Positions 34,861 through 46,660 of a stretch of DNA of 64,000 bases are shown in pieces (the stretch's first letter is position 1; each line of letters starts with the position of its first letter). The DNA lies in the NCBI GenBank assembly GCA_030248225.1, contig JASANE010007218.1, positions 45,914 through 109,913 of the forward strand. The letters run 5' to 3'. The notes under the pieces were generated by a model, which saw only the letters and a list, made by a program, of their open reading frames with translations, had not been told where the DNA came from and did not search any database. Made by a program: the position numbers and the translations under genes. The stretch is from Trileptium ribeirensis (lineage: Eukaryota; Nematoda; Enoplea; Enoplida; Thoracostomopsidae).

Positions 34861-34896
34861 CACAACCGGAGCCTTAATCGAAAAACAAAAAAGATG

Positions 34897-35370
34897 TTTG
34901 GCATTTATCATTTTACTATGAAATAAATCTAACCAGAGAAAAAAATTCGAAAGTTAAGGTAAAAATAACATCGCTTCCGTGAAGAGTACTAAAATGGGGT
35001 AAAAACCCTATTTTGACCTCTGCTCGAACCAAGCTGGCGCCATACCCCTGTAGCTATGGGTCGCAGGGTAAAACCAATACCGGTAATGAGTTTCCATGCC
35101 CGAAAACCCCCAAGTGAAACTTTTCAGCGTCCTATGACGTCAGAACAAATTTTCTAATTTTGGGTCGACGAAACACGAGGGTACCATAAAATAATAAAAT
35201 ACCTCAAACCCAATAACCGGGCCTTAATAAAAAACAAAAAATAGGTTTGGCATTTATCATTTCATGAAATAAAGCCAACCAGAAAAAATCGAAAGTTAAG
35301 GTAAAAATAACATCGCTTCCGTGAAGAGTACTAAAATGGGGTGAAAACCCCTCATTTTGACCCCTGACCC
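34897..35370 (+). repeat. Tandem dimer with 342-bp period
   Basis: TTTGGCATTTATCATTT and AAGTTAAGGTAAAAATAACA, followed by TCGCTTCCGTGAAGAGTACT and AAAATGGGGT, occur near 34905-35010 and again 342 bp later. Between them is the fourth copy of the CCGGTAATGAGTTTCC module (35069-35185). Confidence 0.8.
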
Positions 35371-36092
35371 ACGAAAACCACACCCCAAATCAAAAAACGC
35401 TCGGGGTGTACACGGTAAATCGGTAATGCTGGTTCAAATGACCGCAATATCATGAAAATCGGTTAAGTCTTCCTCGAGTTATGGCTGATCACACACACAC
35501 GGAATTTAAAAACTTTCACCCTAGCAACACACAATCTCCATTACGTTCTGATTAGCCTTTTCGATGAGATTGTTAGGTCCAACATGCATTACCCCAGCCC
35601 GCGTTCTGCTCAGGACCCACTGATGGCATGCCCAAACAACAAATTGATAAGACTTGTAGTGTGGCCATTCGAGCAACAAAATATCAAACACGCTCTAAGT
35701 CAGGCAAGCGCTGAGGACGACTTTTGAAAAGTTTCGGCTGTAATGAAGGAAATCTTCGACTTATCGATTAAATCACCAACGGTACACTCGATGAATTACT
35801 CTCAATATTAGTATGTTTGATGTCCAGTGGCCGAAGTTCATGAGGTTAACGGAGTGCAAGATTGACTCCTAAGGCTGCGTGTACGCATAAGACTTAATAA
35901 GAGATTCCTAAAATTGGTCTGTTCGAAATTTTGCTCATTTATAAGAAACGCTGTTCCAATTTAAGGATTCTTTGTCATTTTTAAGAGGCCCGTGAAATAC
36001 AAGTTATCACCCGCTCGAACGTCGATGAAGTATTAAAAGTGGTTTTGGTAACCCCGGTTGCATCTTTAACGTTTTTTCTGGAACGCCTATTA
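35371..36092. other. Intergenic, nothing recognised
   Basis: Mixed-composition sequence with no supported gene or repeat. Confidence 0.35.
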
Positions 36093-36414
36093 GTATTTTC
36101 ATGAGTGCATTAGGGAAGAGTATGACACTTCGCCGCACTCACGCATTAGCCCCTGTCTGATGACGCGGGCGTGTTCGGCCTTATCCCCCCCGGTTTTTTG
36201 GGGATCGGTCGGACCCCCCAATGCTGGAGGGGGCGGTTTATCAGCAGGTGCTTTTGAACCGACCCCCCGCCCAAAAAAAACTGGGGGGTCCGAGCTACCT
36301 CGGCCCCCCAGAAACTATGGGGGTAAGGCCGAACACGCCCGCGTCATCAAACACGGGCTAACATGTGAGTGCAGGGAAGTGTCATACTCTTCCTTAATGC
36401 ACTCCTGGTATTTT
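36093..36414. mobile_element. TIR MITE family A, copy 2, with nested GC-rich palindromic core
   Basis: Ends CATGAGTGCATTAGGGAAGA and, inverted, CAGGAGTGCATTAAGGAAGA. The direct repeat GTATTTT flanks it (36093-36099, 36408-36414). The interior (36165-36345) is a second long inverted repeat: ACGCGGGCGTGTTCGGCCTT against AAGGCCGAACACGCCCGCGT, plus runs of C and G. Copy 1 has only a short version of this core. Confidence 0.85.
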
Positions 36415-36579
36415 TAATTTACGTGTGACCCTAACCAATTCCGCCCGATGTAAACTAAATTATCAATGCCACAGGTGTTAAACCATGCAAGGAATGTATA
36501 CAAATAATTTCATACTAACTAGGTCCATGTTACCTTTAGGCACTGGCCGGCATAACGTTTATAAAAAGGAACAGCTTAG

Positions 36580-36700
36580 AGTGGATGCTCCAGAGGGAGA
36601 GGCGGTAGCTCACCGAGTAGGCTTAGTACATGGCTCATATGGCGCTTAGGCTAACATTTAGTACATCGAGAACGGCATAGCATGCATTTCACTTCCAGAG
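36580..36700 (+). repeat. Foldback spacer-type sequence, extra copy
   Basis: ACAGCTTAGAGTGG, a CTTAGGCTAACATTTAGTA word and GAGAACGGCATAGCATGCAT resemble the spacer inside the next foldback (37025-37150). This suggests a partial second element directly abutting it. Confidence 0.6.
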
Positions 36701-37446
36701 CCTTTTGGGTTATCCCCCCAACCGGAATTTCATCAATTTTGAAAGTACAGATAAAATTTTGGTACCAATCGTTTCATGATGAACTGTTTCAGAAAATAGC
36801 CATGTTACCCACATCCCTGACAAATTTTTTCGATTTTTGAGGTCCCAGTGGTCCACCCTTGGGAACCCAAAAATTTTCCTCTTCGGAATATGGTCATATT
36901 GGGTACTATTCGACTCGGCCTGATGAGACAAGTCGACTGGCGTGTAATCTATTGAAATCTACCCCACCGTTAGAAAGTTATGAGGGTCCAAGTAACCCTG
37001 ATGGGCCGTACGTTGTTAGAAAAAAAGAACAGCTTAGAGCAGGGGGGTAGCAGCCCCCCGACTTAGACTTAGTGTATGTCTCATGTAAAGACCTTAGGTT
37101 AGGCTAAGTCTAAGGCTTAGTATACCCAAAACGGCATGGCCTGCATATTATTTCTGCTACTCAGGGTTACTTGGACCCTTATAACTTTCTAACGGTGGGT
37201 AGATTTCACACCAGTCGACTTGTCTCATCAGGCCGAGTTGAATGGCACCTAGTATGACCATATTCCGAAGAAAAAATTTTTGGGTTCCCAAGGGTGCCAC
37301 TGGGACCTCTTCTAAAAATCGAAAAAAATTTTGTGGGTAAAATGAGCATTTTCTGAACCCGCTCATCGAGCTGAATCGATTAGTACCAAAATTTTATCTA
37401 TATCTTCAAAAGTGATGAACTTCCGGCTGCGGGGGATAACCGAAAA
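36701..37446. mobile_element. Foldback element with 315-bp arms
   Basis: The left arm (36701-37015) is repeated inverted at 37160-37446. Examples are CTTGGGAACCCAAAAATTTT, GGAATATGGTCATA, TTCGACTCGGCCTGATGAGA, CACCGTTAGAAAGTTATGAG and GTCCAAGTAACCCTGA. The spacer (37016-37159) has AAAGAACAGCTTAGAGC and CTTAGGTTAGGCTAAGTC. It is non-coding; peptides from the arms are the same sequence read in opposite directions. Confidence 0.85.
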
Positions 37447-38808
37447 GATCCCACTTCAGCCCCTAAAGTTTACACTGGCACTACAGGACTAAGTAATGGC
37501 ACTACGAAATGGGCGGAAACTACCCACGGTTACGCAACATAACGTCCTAAAAGATGAAATGCATAAGATTTATGTACCAAAGCCCTACACGAACATGTGA
37601 GCGCCAAGTAACCTGGGTTCGCCGTTAATCAGAAAGAACACATAGTTAAAACCTGAAGAGTTCGCGAATACCGACCATACTATGATAGTGTTGCTCAACG
37701 GCCGTGAAAGCTGTCGGCCGAGCGTAGTATGTCGTTCAATAGTCATCCAAGGATATAGACGTTTACTGCCATGTTTTAAAGAACACCTGTACCAACCAGC
37801 CCTTTCCGATGTAATCGGCAATAGCAACGATATTGTCTGTTTAAATTAGTTCCCCACCTTTTTACTACTGTAAATTTCTGTAAAATATTTCAAGCGTCGA
37901 TTAGGGTTACTTGCGCAGTCGTTCGTATGAAACAAACGCTATTCGCGTGAAGAAAGCGAATTTGTGAACAAATGTTGAAGTAGCTGCTACATACATATGT
38001 ATCGTAAATTTGTGGCGCAGTAAAAGAGACGCCGCTTGGCTGTAAATCAGCCGTTGCTTACGTGTTGGCCGTCGACCAGTTTTGTATTCAAGCCAGCTTT
38101 ATCGGCAATATAACGGACACGTTTATGACATGGATGCGATGAAATAAATTAACTTTTCGCCCATTAGTGCCGCCATAACATATAGTGGCTCAAGTGGAAA
38201 TACAGTCCATTTCAGTCAACAACCACTCCAACAAAAGTTAAATTGTACCGTGTTCACCAGCATGAATAAGAAAGAACGAAACTGACTAGGTAGTTGGTAT
38301 TTTCGGTTAGATACTTAAAAACTAAAATAGCTAAAGGCTAAATCTGGGCACCACTGGCCCTATACCTAACGTCGAGTACCCGAGCATTCTGACTGTTCCT
38401 AAAATTTTATTTCTCATTATTTGACTGGAACAAGGTCTTGCTAGTGCATCAATCTCAGAGAAGTGCATGCATGAATTGCACACCGTAAGCTAGACTTCCA
38501 GTTCGATACCGGTGCACCTTCCAGTTGGAGTAGCCAAAACCGAGATGGTTCCGCCATTCAAAAATAATATATAACAATTTGAGTTGAGGTTTTAACCCAA
38601 TTGCATTCACATATTACACATATACTTTACAAATACAATTTTATTATGCGGAGTACACACAAACATATCGAACGATTCGGTGGTAGATAAAAATGGCAAA
38701 TATTCGTAATGCCGTGGATGACTGCGACGATACTGAGGCATCTCGACAAAGGGCTGATAGCGATTTGTTTAGTATTCATTCCTTACTCGTATATATATTG
38801 TAACAGCC
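37447..38808. other. Intergenic, nothing recognised
   Basis: No gene with coding character and no repeat that I can define. Confidence 0.4.
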
Positions 38809-40970
38809 CAAATTCTATGAAAGTGATAAAACGCCTAAAACACACCAAAACTTGTAGGGAACGGAGGGAATGGACGAACGGATACCGGTGGAGTGTGACT
38901 TCCATATAAAAATATAATTGTGTAATATTGTATTTATTATAAAATAAACAATTGTAATTTGTTTGTGCCGTGCTTGTAAGGTCACACTCCACCACCCGAA
39001 GGTTCACTGGATGCTTTTGGCACCAAAACGTGAAAGAGAGAGTAACGGTTAGGGGTGTCCGGTCGATCTTCGTGAAAATATTGATCGATATAATGCTTTG
39101 TTTTTAAGCTGTTTTGCATGTCATATTATATCTGCTGTGAAGGACGGGTGTGCGTTCGGAGAGGCCAGGGACCAACGGATATTAAAGGAATTTTTGGTGG
39201 GACAAGAAAAATGATCGCCCCGAGCCTGATCCCAGCGCCTACTAGTAAGTTTTGGTATTCGTGATGCCTACAATATGTATTACCTATATATATATAGAGT
39301 GTCAGAATTTGTCAGGATGAGCTCAAAGTTCCTATACGCAGGCCGATCATGTTCAAACAACCAAAATTTTCGGTCTAAGGAAAACGAAAATTCGGATACA
39401 AATTTCCTAAGGCGCTATTTTAGGGGTACAGCACTAAAAGTTCAATTATGCGTTTTCTACTAAACTTAGGAGAACGGGGGTGACTAAACCATATTAAAGA
39501 CTCCGTAGGGGTGCCAAATTACACAGGCGGGCCAAGACATTTGGTTCCCCTAAGTACTTACGGATTCCCGAGCAAGCGCTTAACCCTCCAATTTTCTAAG
39601 CCTAAAAGTACACCTAAAATAAACAAAAGTCCCCGATTTTTTGGGCCTGGTACACTTATCGGGTTCCACCCTAACTGGTTGGTCGAAAACCAGGACCACC
39701 CACAACCACGGGTCCGCTCAGAATCCGATAAACTCAAACGGGACATCAAATTTTTGGGTTTTATGTGCTTCAATAGGCCCCTCGTGGGAGATACGATTAA
39801 ACCAGGACAAGATTACGGTCTTGCCCCCGACCGCCTACTGTTTTTAGACCCCGAGATATCGGCAAAAATGTGCCGATATCCCTAAGAGCAAACAGCGCCC
39901 TGAGCGCCGTTATAACTTTATCCTAAAATTTTTCCGCGCCGACCAGCGGGCGGTTTTGTTTTCTTGGCGAGCCTCGGCCACGTATAGCTGCTTTAATATA
40001 GATACCATAGTGGGGGCTGGCGACGATGTTGTTTGTTTTTAAAAGACCACTTATGTACATACGTATGTTATTAGCTGTGCTGTGTCGTTTAAGCCGTACA
40101 GAGTTTTCAAATCTATGTATTGTGCTGTTTACGTTTTATTTAATTTTCAGCTCTGATGTGTGTGCTGTTTAAATTTTTGTAGTCGGAGGATCTGTCGCAA
40201 GGGCTAGCCAGGGAAGGGGACCTCGAGCGAGTATAAAAGAAATGGCCCGTTCAGCAATTCGGAACCAGTCGGGCAATGTTATTTAAATTTTGACGGCGGT
40301 TGTCACCGTAGTTTTGTTTTGTCGGCAATGCTTTTCGTTTTCAATCATTTTTCCACATTCCGGGTGGGCTCTTCGACATGCAGACGTGTGGAAGCGACCG
40401 CCCGACGCTTTTCGCCGAGTCTCGCGCTTTCGCTCAAGCCTAAGGCCAGGGGCAGCCCTTGGGGGGGGGGGGGGCTGGGGCGTCCGTGGGATGCCTCGCG
40501 CTCTAGTAAGTGCTGTGCCGCGCTTCTGAGATCAAGCGAAACTTTTGACAAATTGTAACAAAAAATGACAAAATTGAAATCAAAAATGGGGATGCTCCTG
40601 TGCTCGACTGGTTCCCCTCCCACTGGGTCGTGCTTATTGTTGGCACCCAGTGGGTGAATCGTTCAACTATAGTTTGTTTTGTTTGAAGGAGGGCACACAG
40701 ATAGCTTCAGCCCGGAAATTGCTCGCCGGAGACTTACGTGGGTAAACACTAGCAGTAAAAAATTTTGGGGTTTGTACTTGGCTCGGTAGGAGTCTTCAAC
40801 TTCCAGACTCGTGGAAGAGTTCCGCTCGGGGTTTTCCACAGATTTCCGAAGTTTCTCGCTTAAACCTAGGACCAGTGACGCCCTAGCGGGTGCTGGGGCG
40901 TCCGTTGGATGCCTCACGCTCCCGTAAGTGCCGTGCCCACGCTTCTGAGAACAAACGAGACAAATTATGG
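38809..40970 (+). mobile_element. LTR-like/promoter-bearing element, copy 2
   Basis: TGTAACAGCCCAAATTC to about 40618 is collinear with the 22.8-kb copy at roughly 75-80% identity. It keeps the AATAAA hairpin (38888-38992), the TATA box (40232) with CCAGTCG at the same 35-nt spacing, and the exon-like block ending in a GTAAGT donor (40506). A second copy of that exon-like block follows at about 40780-40970, with its own donor at 40924. A hairpin CACTGGGT/ACCCAGTG lies between them (40621-40652). A run of 14 G at about 40460 may hide a sequencing error. Confidence 0.5.
40232..40271 (+). promoter_or_regulatory. TATA box and initiator-like site of repeat copy 2
   Basis: TATAAAAG at 40232-40239 with AGTC starting 35 nt downstream in CCAGTCG, the same arrangement as in copy 1. 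Conservation of spacing in diverged flanks supports a functional core promoter when the element was active. Confidence 0.5.
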
Positions 40971-42367
40971 GCGATGCTGAGAAATGTAGCTGTGAGTTTA
41001 CCTGATTAACGTAGAGATAGACCGATCAGGGTAAATGTTAGGTAGCTTCAGATAAAAAGCCAGCCTGAGGGCAGCCACAACCATGGTCAAGGATAGTAAC
41101 GCCAGCGATTTGAATCATCGGTTCGTTCCCAAGCTAAGGGTCTCGTCGACTCAGATGAGCTAGCACGGCTCGCTAAGGAGTCGCTGGAGGCCCGGTTTTG
41201 GCAGGAAAGCGTGTGCAGGACAAGCCGGGTATAAAGAAGTGGACGTGGTCTTTTATCGGGGAACCAGGCACGTAGGAATGTTTAATGCAAGAACATAACT
41301 CTCGGCACTAAATATTTTGCCGGCGGTTCATTACGTTTAGCGTTCGCCGTGGGTCGCGGATAATCGATCACGTCCACGCACATTGAAAGTGATCATGCCT
41401 TCGAAACACAAGGCCAAAGCTTAAGTATCAAATTTTGGGTGAGGGTTCAGTTTCTTCTAAAAGAGCCTAAATGAAGCTCACCTATGTGATTTCGTCCTCC
41501 AGAGACAGGGGTAAGTAACTAGTAAAATTTCGGGTCAAGGGTTCCGTGTCTCTAAACGACCCCTATCGGAGCTCACAAGACATCATTTCGTTATCCGAGG
41601 AGGGCTGCAAAGAACATAGGGAATCAAATTCACACATGTACAGATTGAGCCAAGGAAGGTCTTGGTGCATTCATGTTGTAAATAATCGTATAATTATGTG
41701 CACCCGATTGTGTAAGGTTTACATCATGTTGTTTCGAAAGAAAAAGGAGAACCAAAGTAAACGTTTGGCGTGTGTAATTTTGCAGGCGAGTTAGACTGGT
41801 TTTAGCTAAGCGCCCCGCTTCAAGAAAATATAAGAATCCCCTTTAAGGTATGTCCAACGCTGTTTGGCTTATGTTCTCCGTCCTTTCCCCACGCGCCGCC
41901 TTCCAACGATGCTCGCGACAACCGTGATGCTTTACTGCCGCCCCATCCCCGCTCATCACCCAAAGGGTTACTTCAGCGCTGATATAGACAACTTGTGGCC
42001 ACACCAAATCAAATACATTGACACCTCTATGTTAAATTTAATGTATCCTAACTCACCAGTTAGCTCCGCACGTGCTCGCAAAATTGACCGTACCTTGTCA
42101 ATAACTAGTTTGGTGTATAGATCACTAAGTTCCCTAGAGCAAACGCTCATCCCGCTTCCCGAATAGCCCTTAAATGCAGTGGACCGGCTAGCCCCAGCTA
42201 GTTAGGCCTTACAACGAGCCAAGATAAAACAATCTCATCACGACGTCTTAGGGGCCCGAGGGTTGTGGGATAACCTTTCGGCTCAAGCAGGCCCTTTTCG
42301 AAAACGGGTCCTACCGCTATAGGTTCTCTACAGGTCTTGGCATAGGGTGTAGGACACAATAACAGAA
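40971..42367. other. Repeat flank/intergenic
   Basis: No recognised gene. A 100-codon frame (41864-42166) is open but has no recognisable motif, and nothing around it supports it as a gene. Confidence 0.35.
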
Positions 42368-43128
42368 AGTGAGGGAATGACGGTTCAGCCTCATTACCTG
42401 TGAGCAGGCTTAGGGGATGACCCTCCCTTAGGGGGACCTTCATGCCGTTAGACATGTGGGCCAGGCCGAACACCCTGTTAAACCCGCCGGCAGTCTGCTA
42501 AGCAAAGCGGTTCCTTTCGGTCAGACCATGGTCCACCGGGGAATCGTGTAAGCCGTGGTTGTCCTGGCACCACCGTGAAAATTAAGAGTGGTGCAGCTGG
42601 TATCCCTTAGGGCCAGAACTGGTCCTAGTACATGTATTGGACTGACAAAGATATTTTTATTTGAGAGCCAGAAAGTTTTAATTAGTATTATAGATGCACA
42701 GCAAAGCGGTTCCTTTCCCAAAAACACCCCCCCCCCCCAAACAACCCCCCAGGACCCCCAGGGGGGACCCCCACCCAGAAGGACCCCCCAGGGTATATAA
42801 GCATATCTATAATAACCTCATCATAATACACTCCATATATCACTTAATACTACCTACTCTATATACTAAAGGTCAGACCATGGTCCACCGGGGGGAATCG
42901 TGTAATTTTTCGGGCTTCATGGTGGGGCGAAATAAAAAAACAAAGAAGAGAAAAAAAAAAGGAAAAAACGCGAGAAAAAAACAAACAGCAAAGAAAACAC
43001 AACCCGAAACGCGCACCACCCGAAACGGCACCACCCCCCAACGGCAACCCCCCCCCATGTCCGGGCACCACCGTGAAAATTAAGAGTGGTGCAGCTGGTA
43101 TCCCTTAGGGCCAGAACTGGTCCTAGTA
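42368..43128. mobile_element. GC-rich SINE-like family, copy 3, rearranged
   Basis: A first copy runs 42368-42628. Then AAGCGGTTCC and GGTCAGACCATGGTCCACCG reappear at 42703 and 42877, and the 3' part (GTGGTGCAGCTGG to CTGGTCCTAG) reappears at 43085-43126. Its 70-bp flank (ACATGTATTGGxCTGACAAA to TATTATAGATGCAC) is also duplicated. Between the pieces are homopolymer-rich tracts: C runs at 42728, and A-rich sequence at 42930-43000. Confidence 0.55.
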
Positions 43129-43379
43129 CATGTATTGGTCTGACAAAGATATTTTTATTTGAGAGCCAGAAAGTTTTAACTAGTATTATAGATGCACTTA
43201 CACATATACAAAATATATTTTTAATATTGTCCAACTAGTTGTTTATAATATGTAATCGCGGTTACTGTGAATATGCAACGCGGCAATTGTACAAAGTACC
43301 AACTCTCCATGCATAGTATACTTCATTCATAATTCTAAATTTACTATATATAACTATCACAAAAATATACACTATGAGG

Positions 43380-44225
43380 CTCTTCGGTTACCCACCTCCC
43401 TCGGTTACACTCAATTTTGAAGAGACGATAATTGTAGTACATACAATTCGACTGAGCTCCACGAACTGGTACAGGAAATATCTATTTTTTGCCATTTTTA
43501 TGACAAATTTTTTTCGTTATTGTGTTCCAATGATCAAATGATATAATTATATATTTATTGAGAACAATTTTGGGTTCGAGGGGGAAAATCGAAATAAGAT
43601 CTAATGGCAGAATGGATATTTTCAGAACCAGCTTTCGATTTGAGTCCAACGGTACAAAATTATCGTTGTATTTTTAAAATTGAGCAATAGGGCTGAGGGC
43701 TAACCATGAAGCCTCAATCATTGGGTGTAAATTCGAAACTACTCCGTAATTATATATAATGAATGTTAATGTACAAATAAAACGCGATGCATGTACCGTC
43801 AACTACGTAACTGGTTGTTAATTTGGTGTCGATCAAAAAATTCGTCGAATTTCTACTTCGGCTTTCGCAAGATCCAAATATGCAACTGCCTGTAAGGTTT
43901 ACGCAGGCCGATAAGTTTCACCTGCAGCGAAAATCACTAGAGAAGCTGACGGTCGGTCGGCCGTTGCCTTTACGTTACCACGGTGAAAAGTGGACTAAAT
44001 CAAACTTTTTAGGCCCAAGTAACCCTGAGGGGCGGAAATAAAATGCAGGCCATGACGTTCTCGATATACTAAGCCTAAGCTAAGGCCTTTATATGAGACA
44101 TACACTAAGCCTAATTGGGGTGCTGTCGCACGTCGGACCCCCAGCTTTAAGCTGTTCTTTTTCTAACGTTATAACGTATCGCCCCTCAGAGCTACTTGGG
44201 CCCTTTTTGAAATCACCAATAACCA
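43380..44225. mobile_element. Foldback-family element, truncated right arm
   Basis: Resembles the 36.7-kb foldback: ATGACAAATTTTTTTCG, an ATTCGACTGAGCTCCACGAA word, GGCCCAAGTAACCCTGAGGG, then a spacer with ATGCAGGCCATGACGTTCTC and ACTAAGCCTAAGCTAAGGCC. The right arm begins CGCCCCTCAGAGCTACTTGG and is soon lost. The left arm of the giant palindrome starts within this element. Confidence 0.6.
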
Positions 44226-46504
44226 ACATGCATGGATTGTATACCGTCTAGTCTACTATTATATACCGTCTTGTCCTATTTAAGCATGCATATGTTATTA
44301 AACTAACATGCGTAAATGTTCAATGTTGCCGCTTACACTTAAAATACAGTCTCCAAAATTAACCTAGTCGTAGAATTCATCATTTTAGCCGTTGCATTGT
44401 GCGCTGCGCAAAATACGCGTATCAAAAATTATTGAACAAATGCTGAATTAGGATTTACGCAAATTAAATTCGTAATCTATATAGTATACGTTTGGCCCGT
44501 CGGTTGGCCGTTGTGCAATTGGTTCGCTCGTTTGGTCGGCCGAAAATTTTACTGTCACACCGACCTCCAAAACCAGTATGCATGTGTATATAGTAAACTT
44601 TCCTAATGCCGTCACTTTCCTATTATCGGCACATCTAAACTCCAGCATATAAAATGTCAAAACGAATAACGATTTATTAATACATTTTATAACAAAATTT
44701 ACACCAGTTTTGGATTGATTCGCTACAGCCTTGTGGATTTAGTTGACATAGTTTAATCATTTTTTATTCCAGAAGCAATTTTTATGCTATTATAGTGCTA
44801 CATTTGTTTTCTTGTATAAGATTGAGTATAAGATAACCGACAGCAGCTTTTCCAGACAGTACGATCGGCTGGGCTCTCACAGAGCAATCAATTACGCTCT
44901 GGCACCGCTTTTACGATATAATGACCGCCTCGGCTCTAGACGACGCGAGCTGAGTCTAGAAACTAAATTCTTACATCTAGAACATATTGCAGCTTTTCGG
45001 CATATATAATTATTCAAGCAACCCAAATATTTATATACATACCTAGTCTTATGAAATCTACAGACATAGCTCGTCATTTTGAAAGTGTCGAAAAACCAAA
45101 GAAATCAGTTTATGAGAAAACATAAGCTTTGATTTATATGTTCGATGCATCAAATATAGATCAACAATGAAATTGTGAATAATTTCCCATTGAAATAATT
45201 TAACAAATAAAATTAGCATGTCCACACCAGGTAATAAATAAATGTTTGGGTCTAAACGACGAGTGGATAGCGGACATTTTAATAACAGTCATACACGAGG
45301 GAAGATATATACGGGTAAATTATATACCCAGATTTATATCTACGTCAACGAAAAAACAGTCACATAGCTCGCTGCAATTGAAATATTCTAGTCCTGAATA
45401 TGACACTATGTCATTATTGCACTTTGCTTTATGCGGTTGTTTATCGGCGAACCATTATTTTCCTTAAATATATATGTACCACTAATTCACAATTGTTTTC
45501 ATTAAAAATCACCCTATGACCCAAAAACCGTCCCAATAGTTCGGCATGTGTATGGTTAAATCATCAAATTCTTAACGTTGAATGGTAAGGACAAAAATTA
45601 TTAAAGTCTACTTTTCCGTTAATACAATGGGCGGTGTTGCAGATATATCCACCAGCTACAATACGGAACGACGATAAGGCGGCCCAATTTTGTCACACCA
45701 TATGATTAAGATCCCATTAAATACAGCAGCAAATAGGACATGCCATGTTGCCGCGTCGCCAATTTCAATTATGTACATTCTATCTTCACTCAAACTACTA
45801 TCCGCGAAAGTTTTAATGCAATCATTCTAAGATTATTGCACCACCAGATATTCTTTGAAAATTCAAAGAACTACATATTGCTTGAAATATTAAAGAATCT
45901 AAATTTCAAGGAATAGTTCATTGAAAATTAAAGAATATCTGGGGGTGTTCAATATCACTGAAAGTATTTTCAATGTAAAATAGGCACACACTAAGCTCAT
46001 ATCATACTGGATAGCTTGATGGCATATTTCTGATTAACAGATACGTACAACAGAACTCGTTGGCAATGATTATTGTCCGCTTGCTGATCCAAACGCTATA
46101 GCTGCACTGCTGGCCTGGCGTCGGTTAGCTCGAAAGTAATTCTGGGGCACAATGTACACTAATTTATGAATAAGAAGAAGGTTATAAGGCAAAATGTCAA
46201 ATGCTTATATGCGACTCATTAAAAACACACGGAATTAAGCATACAATTAGTTGCTGTTACGCCTAACCGCCACAGCTGCAACCGACATGTCAGTTTCAAT
46301 GTAAAACTCATGTCTACTGAAATATGTAAAACAAGAACTAGCAAGTACATCTAAACGGATCAAAACAATATAAATAGGCTTTTACACTAATCACCGACGC
46401 GACAAAAGTGTATATATTAAATATAATAAGCAGATTACATTAAAAACGACGTCTAAATATTATATTACATCACGGGACCCAGCGTTGTAAAAACATGTAA
46501 TGCA

Positions 46505-46660
46505 ATGGGTAATCTATTTTTTGGATGTATCAAAAATGCAAATAGCTATCAAACTGTTTTCATTCTAGCTCACTTAACCAATCATTTACTCGAGCAATTT
46601 ACCGATGCCGTTCCGGTCCCGAAAATTGTCGATTCACAAACCAGTCCGTTAAAACTTTGA
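46505..46660 (+). CDS. Small ORF, 51 residues, left arm
   Basis: ATG to TGA encoding MGNLFFGCIKNANSYQTVFI and then a segment ending VDSQTSPLKL. The same frame, with identical residues, is open in the opposite arm at 61228-61073. The MGNxxxGC start is the classical context for N-myristoylation plus palmitoylation, so a membrane-attached peptide or the first exon of a longer gene is possible. I know no matching family. Confidence 0.35.
   Translation: MGNLFFGCIKNANSYQTVFILAHLTNHLLEQFTDAVPVPKIVDSQTSPLKL

Noticed and set aside
41864..42166. 100-residue plus-strand frame
   Set aside because: No ATG context or domain support, lies in repeat-derived flank, and the reverse strand is partly open too.
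42694..43083. 129-residue Pro/Lys-rich frame
   Set aside because: Created by homopolymer C and A runs in a shuffled repeat; low-complexity artefact.
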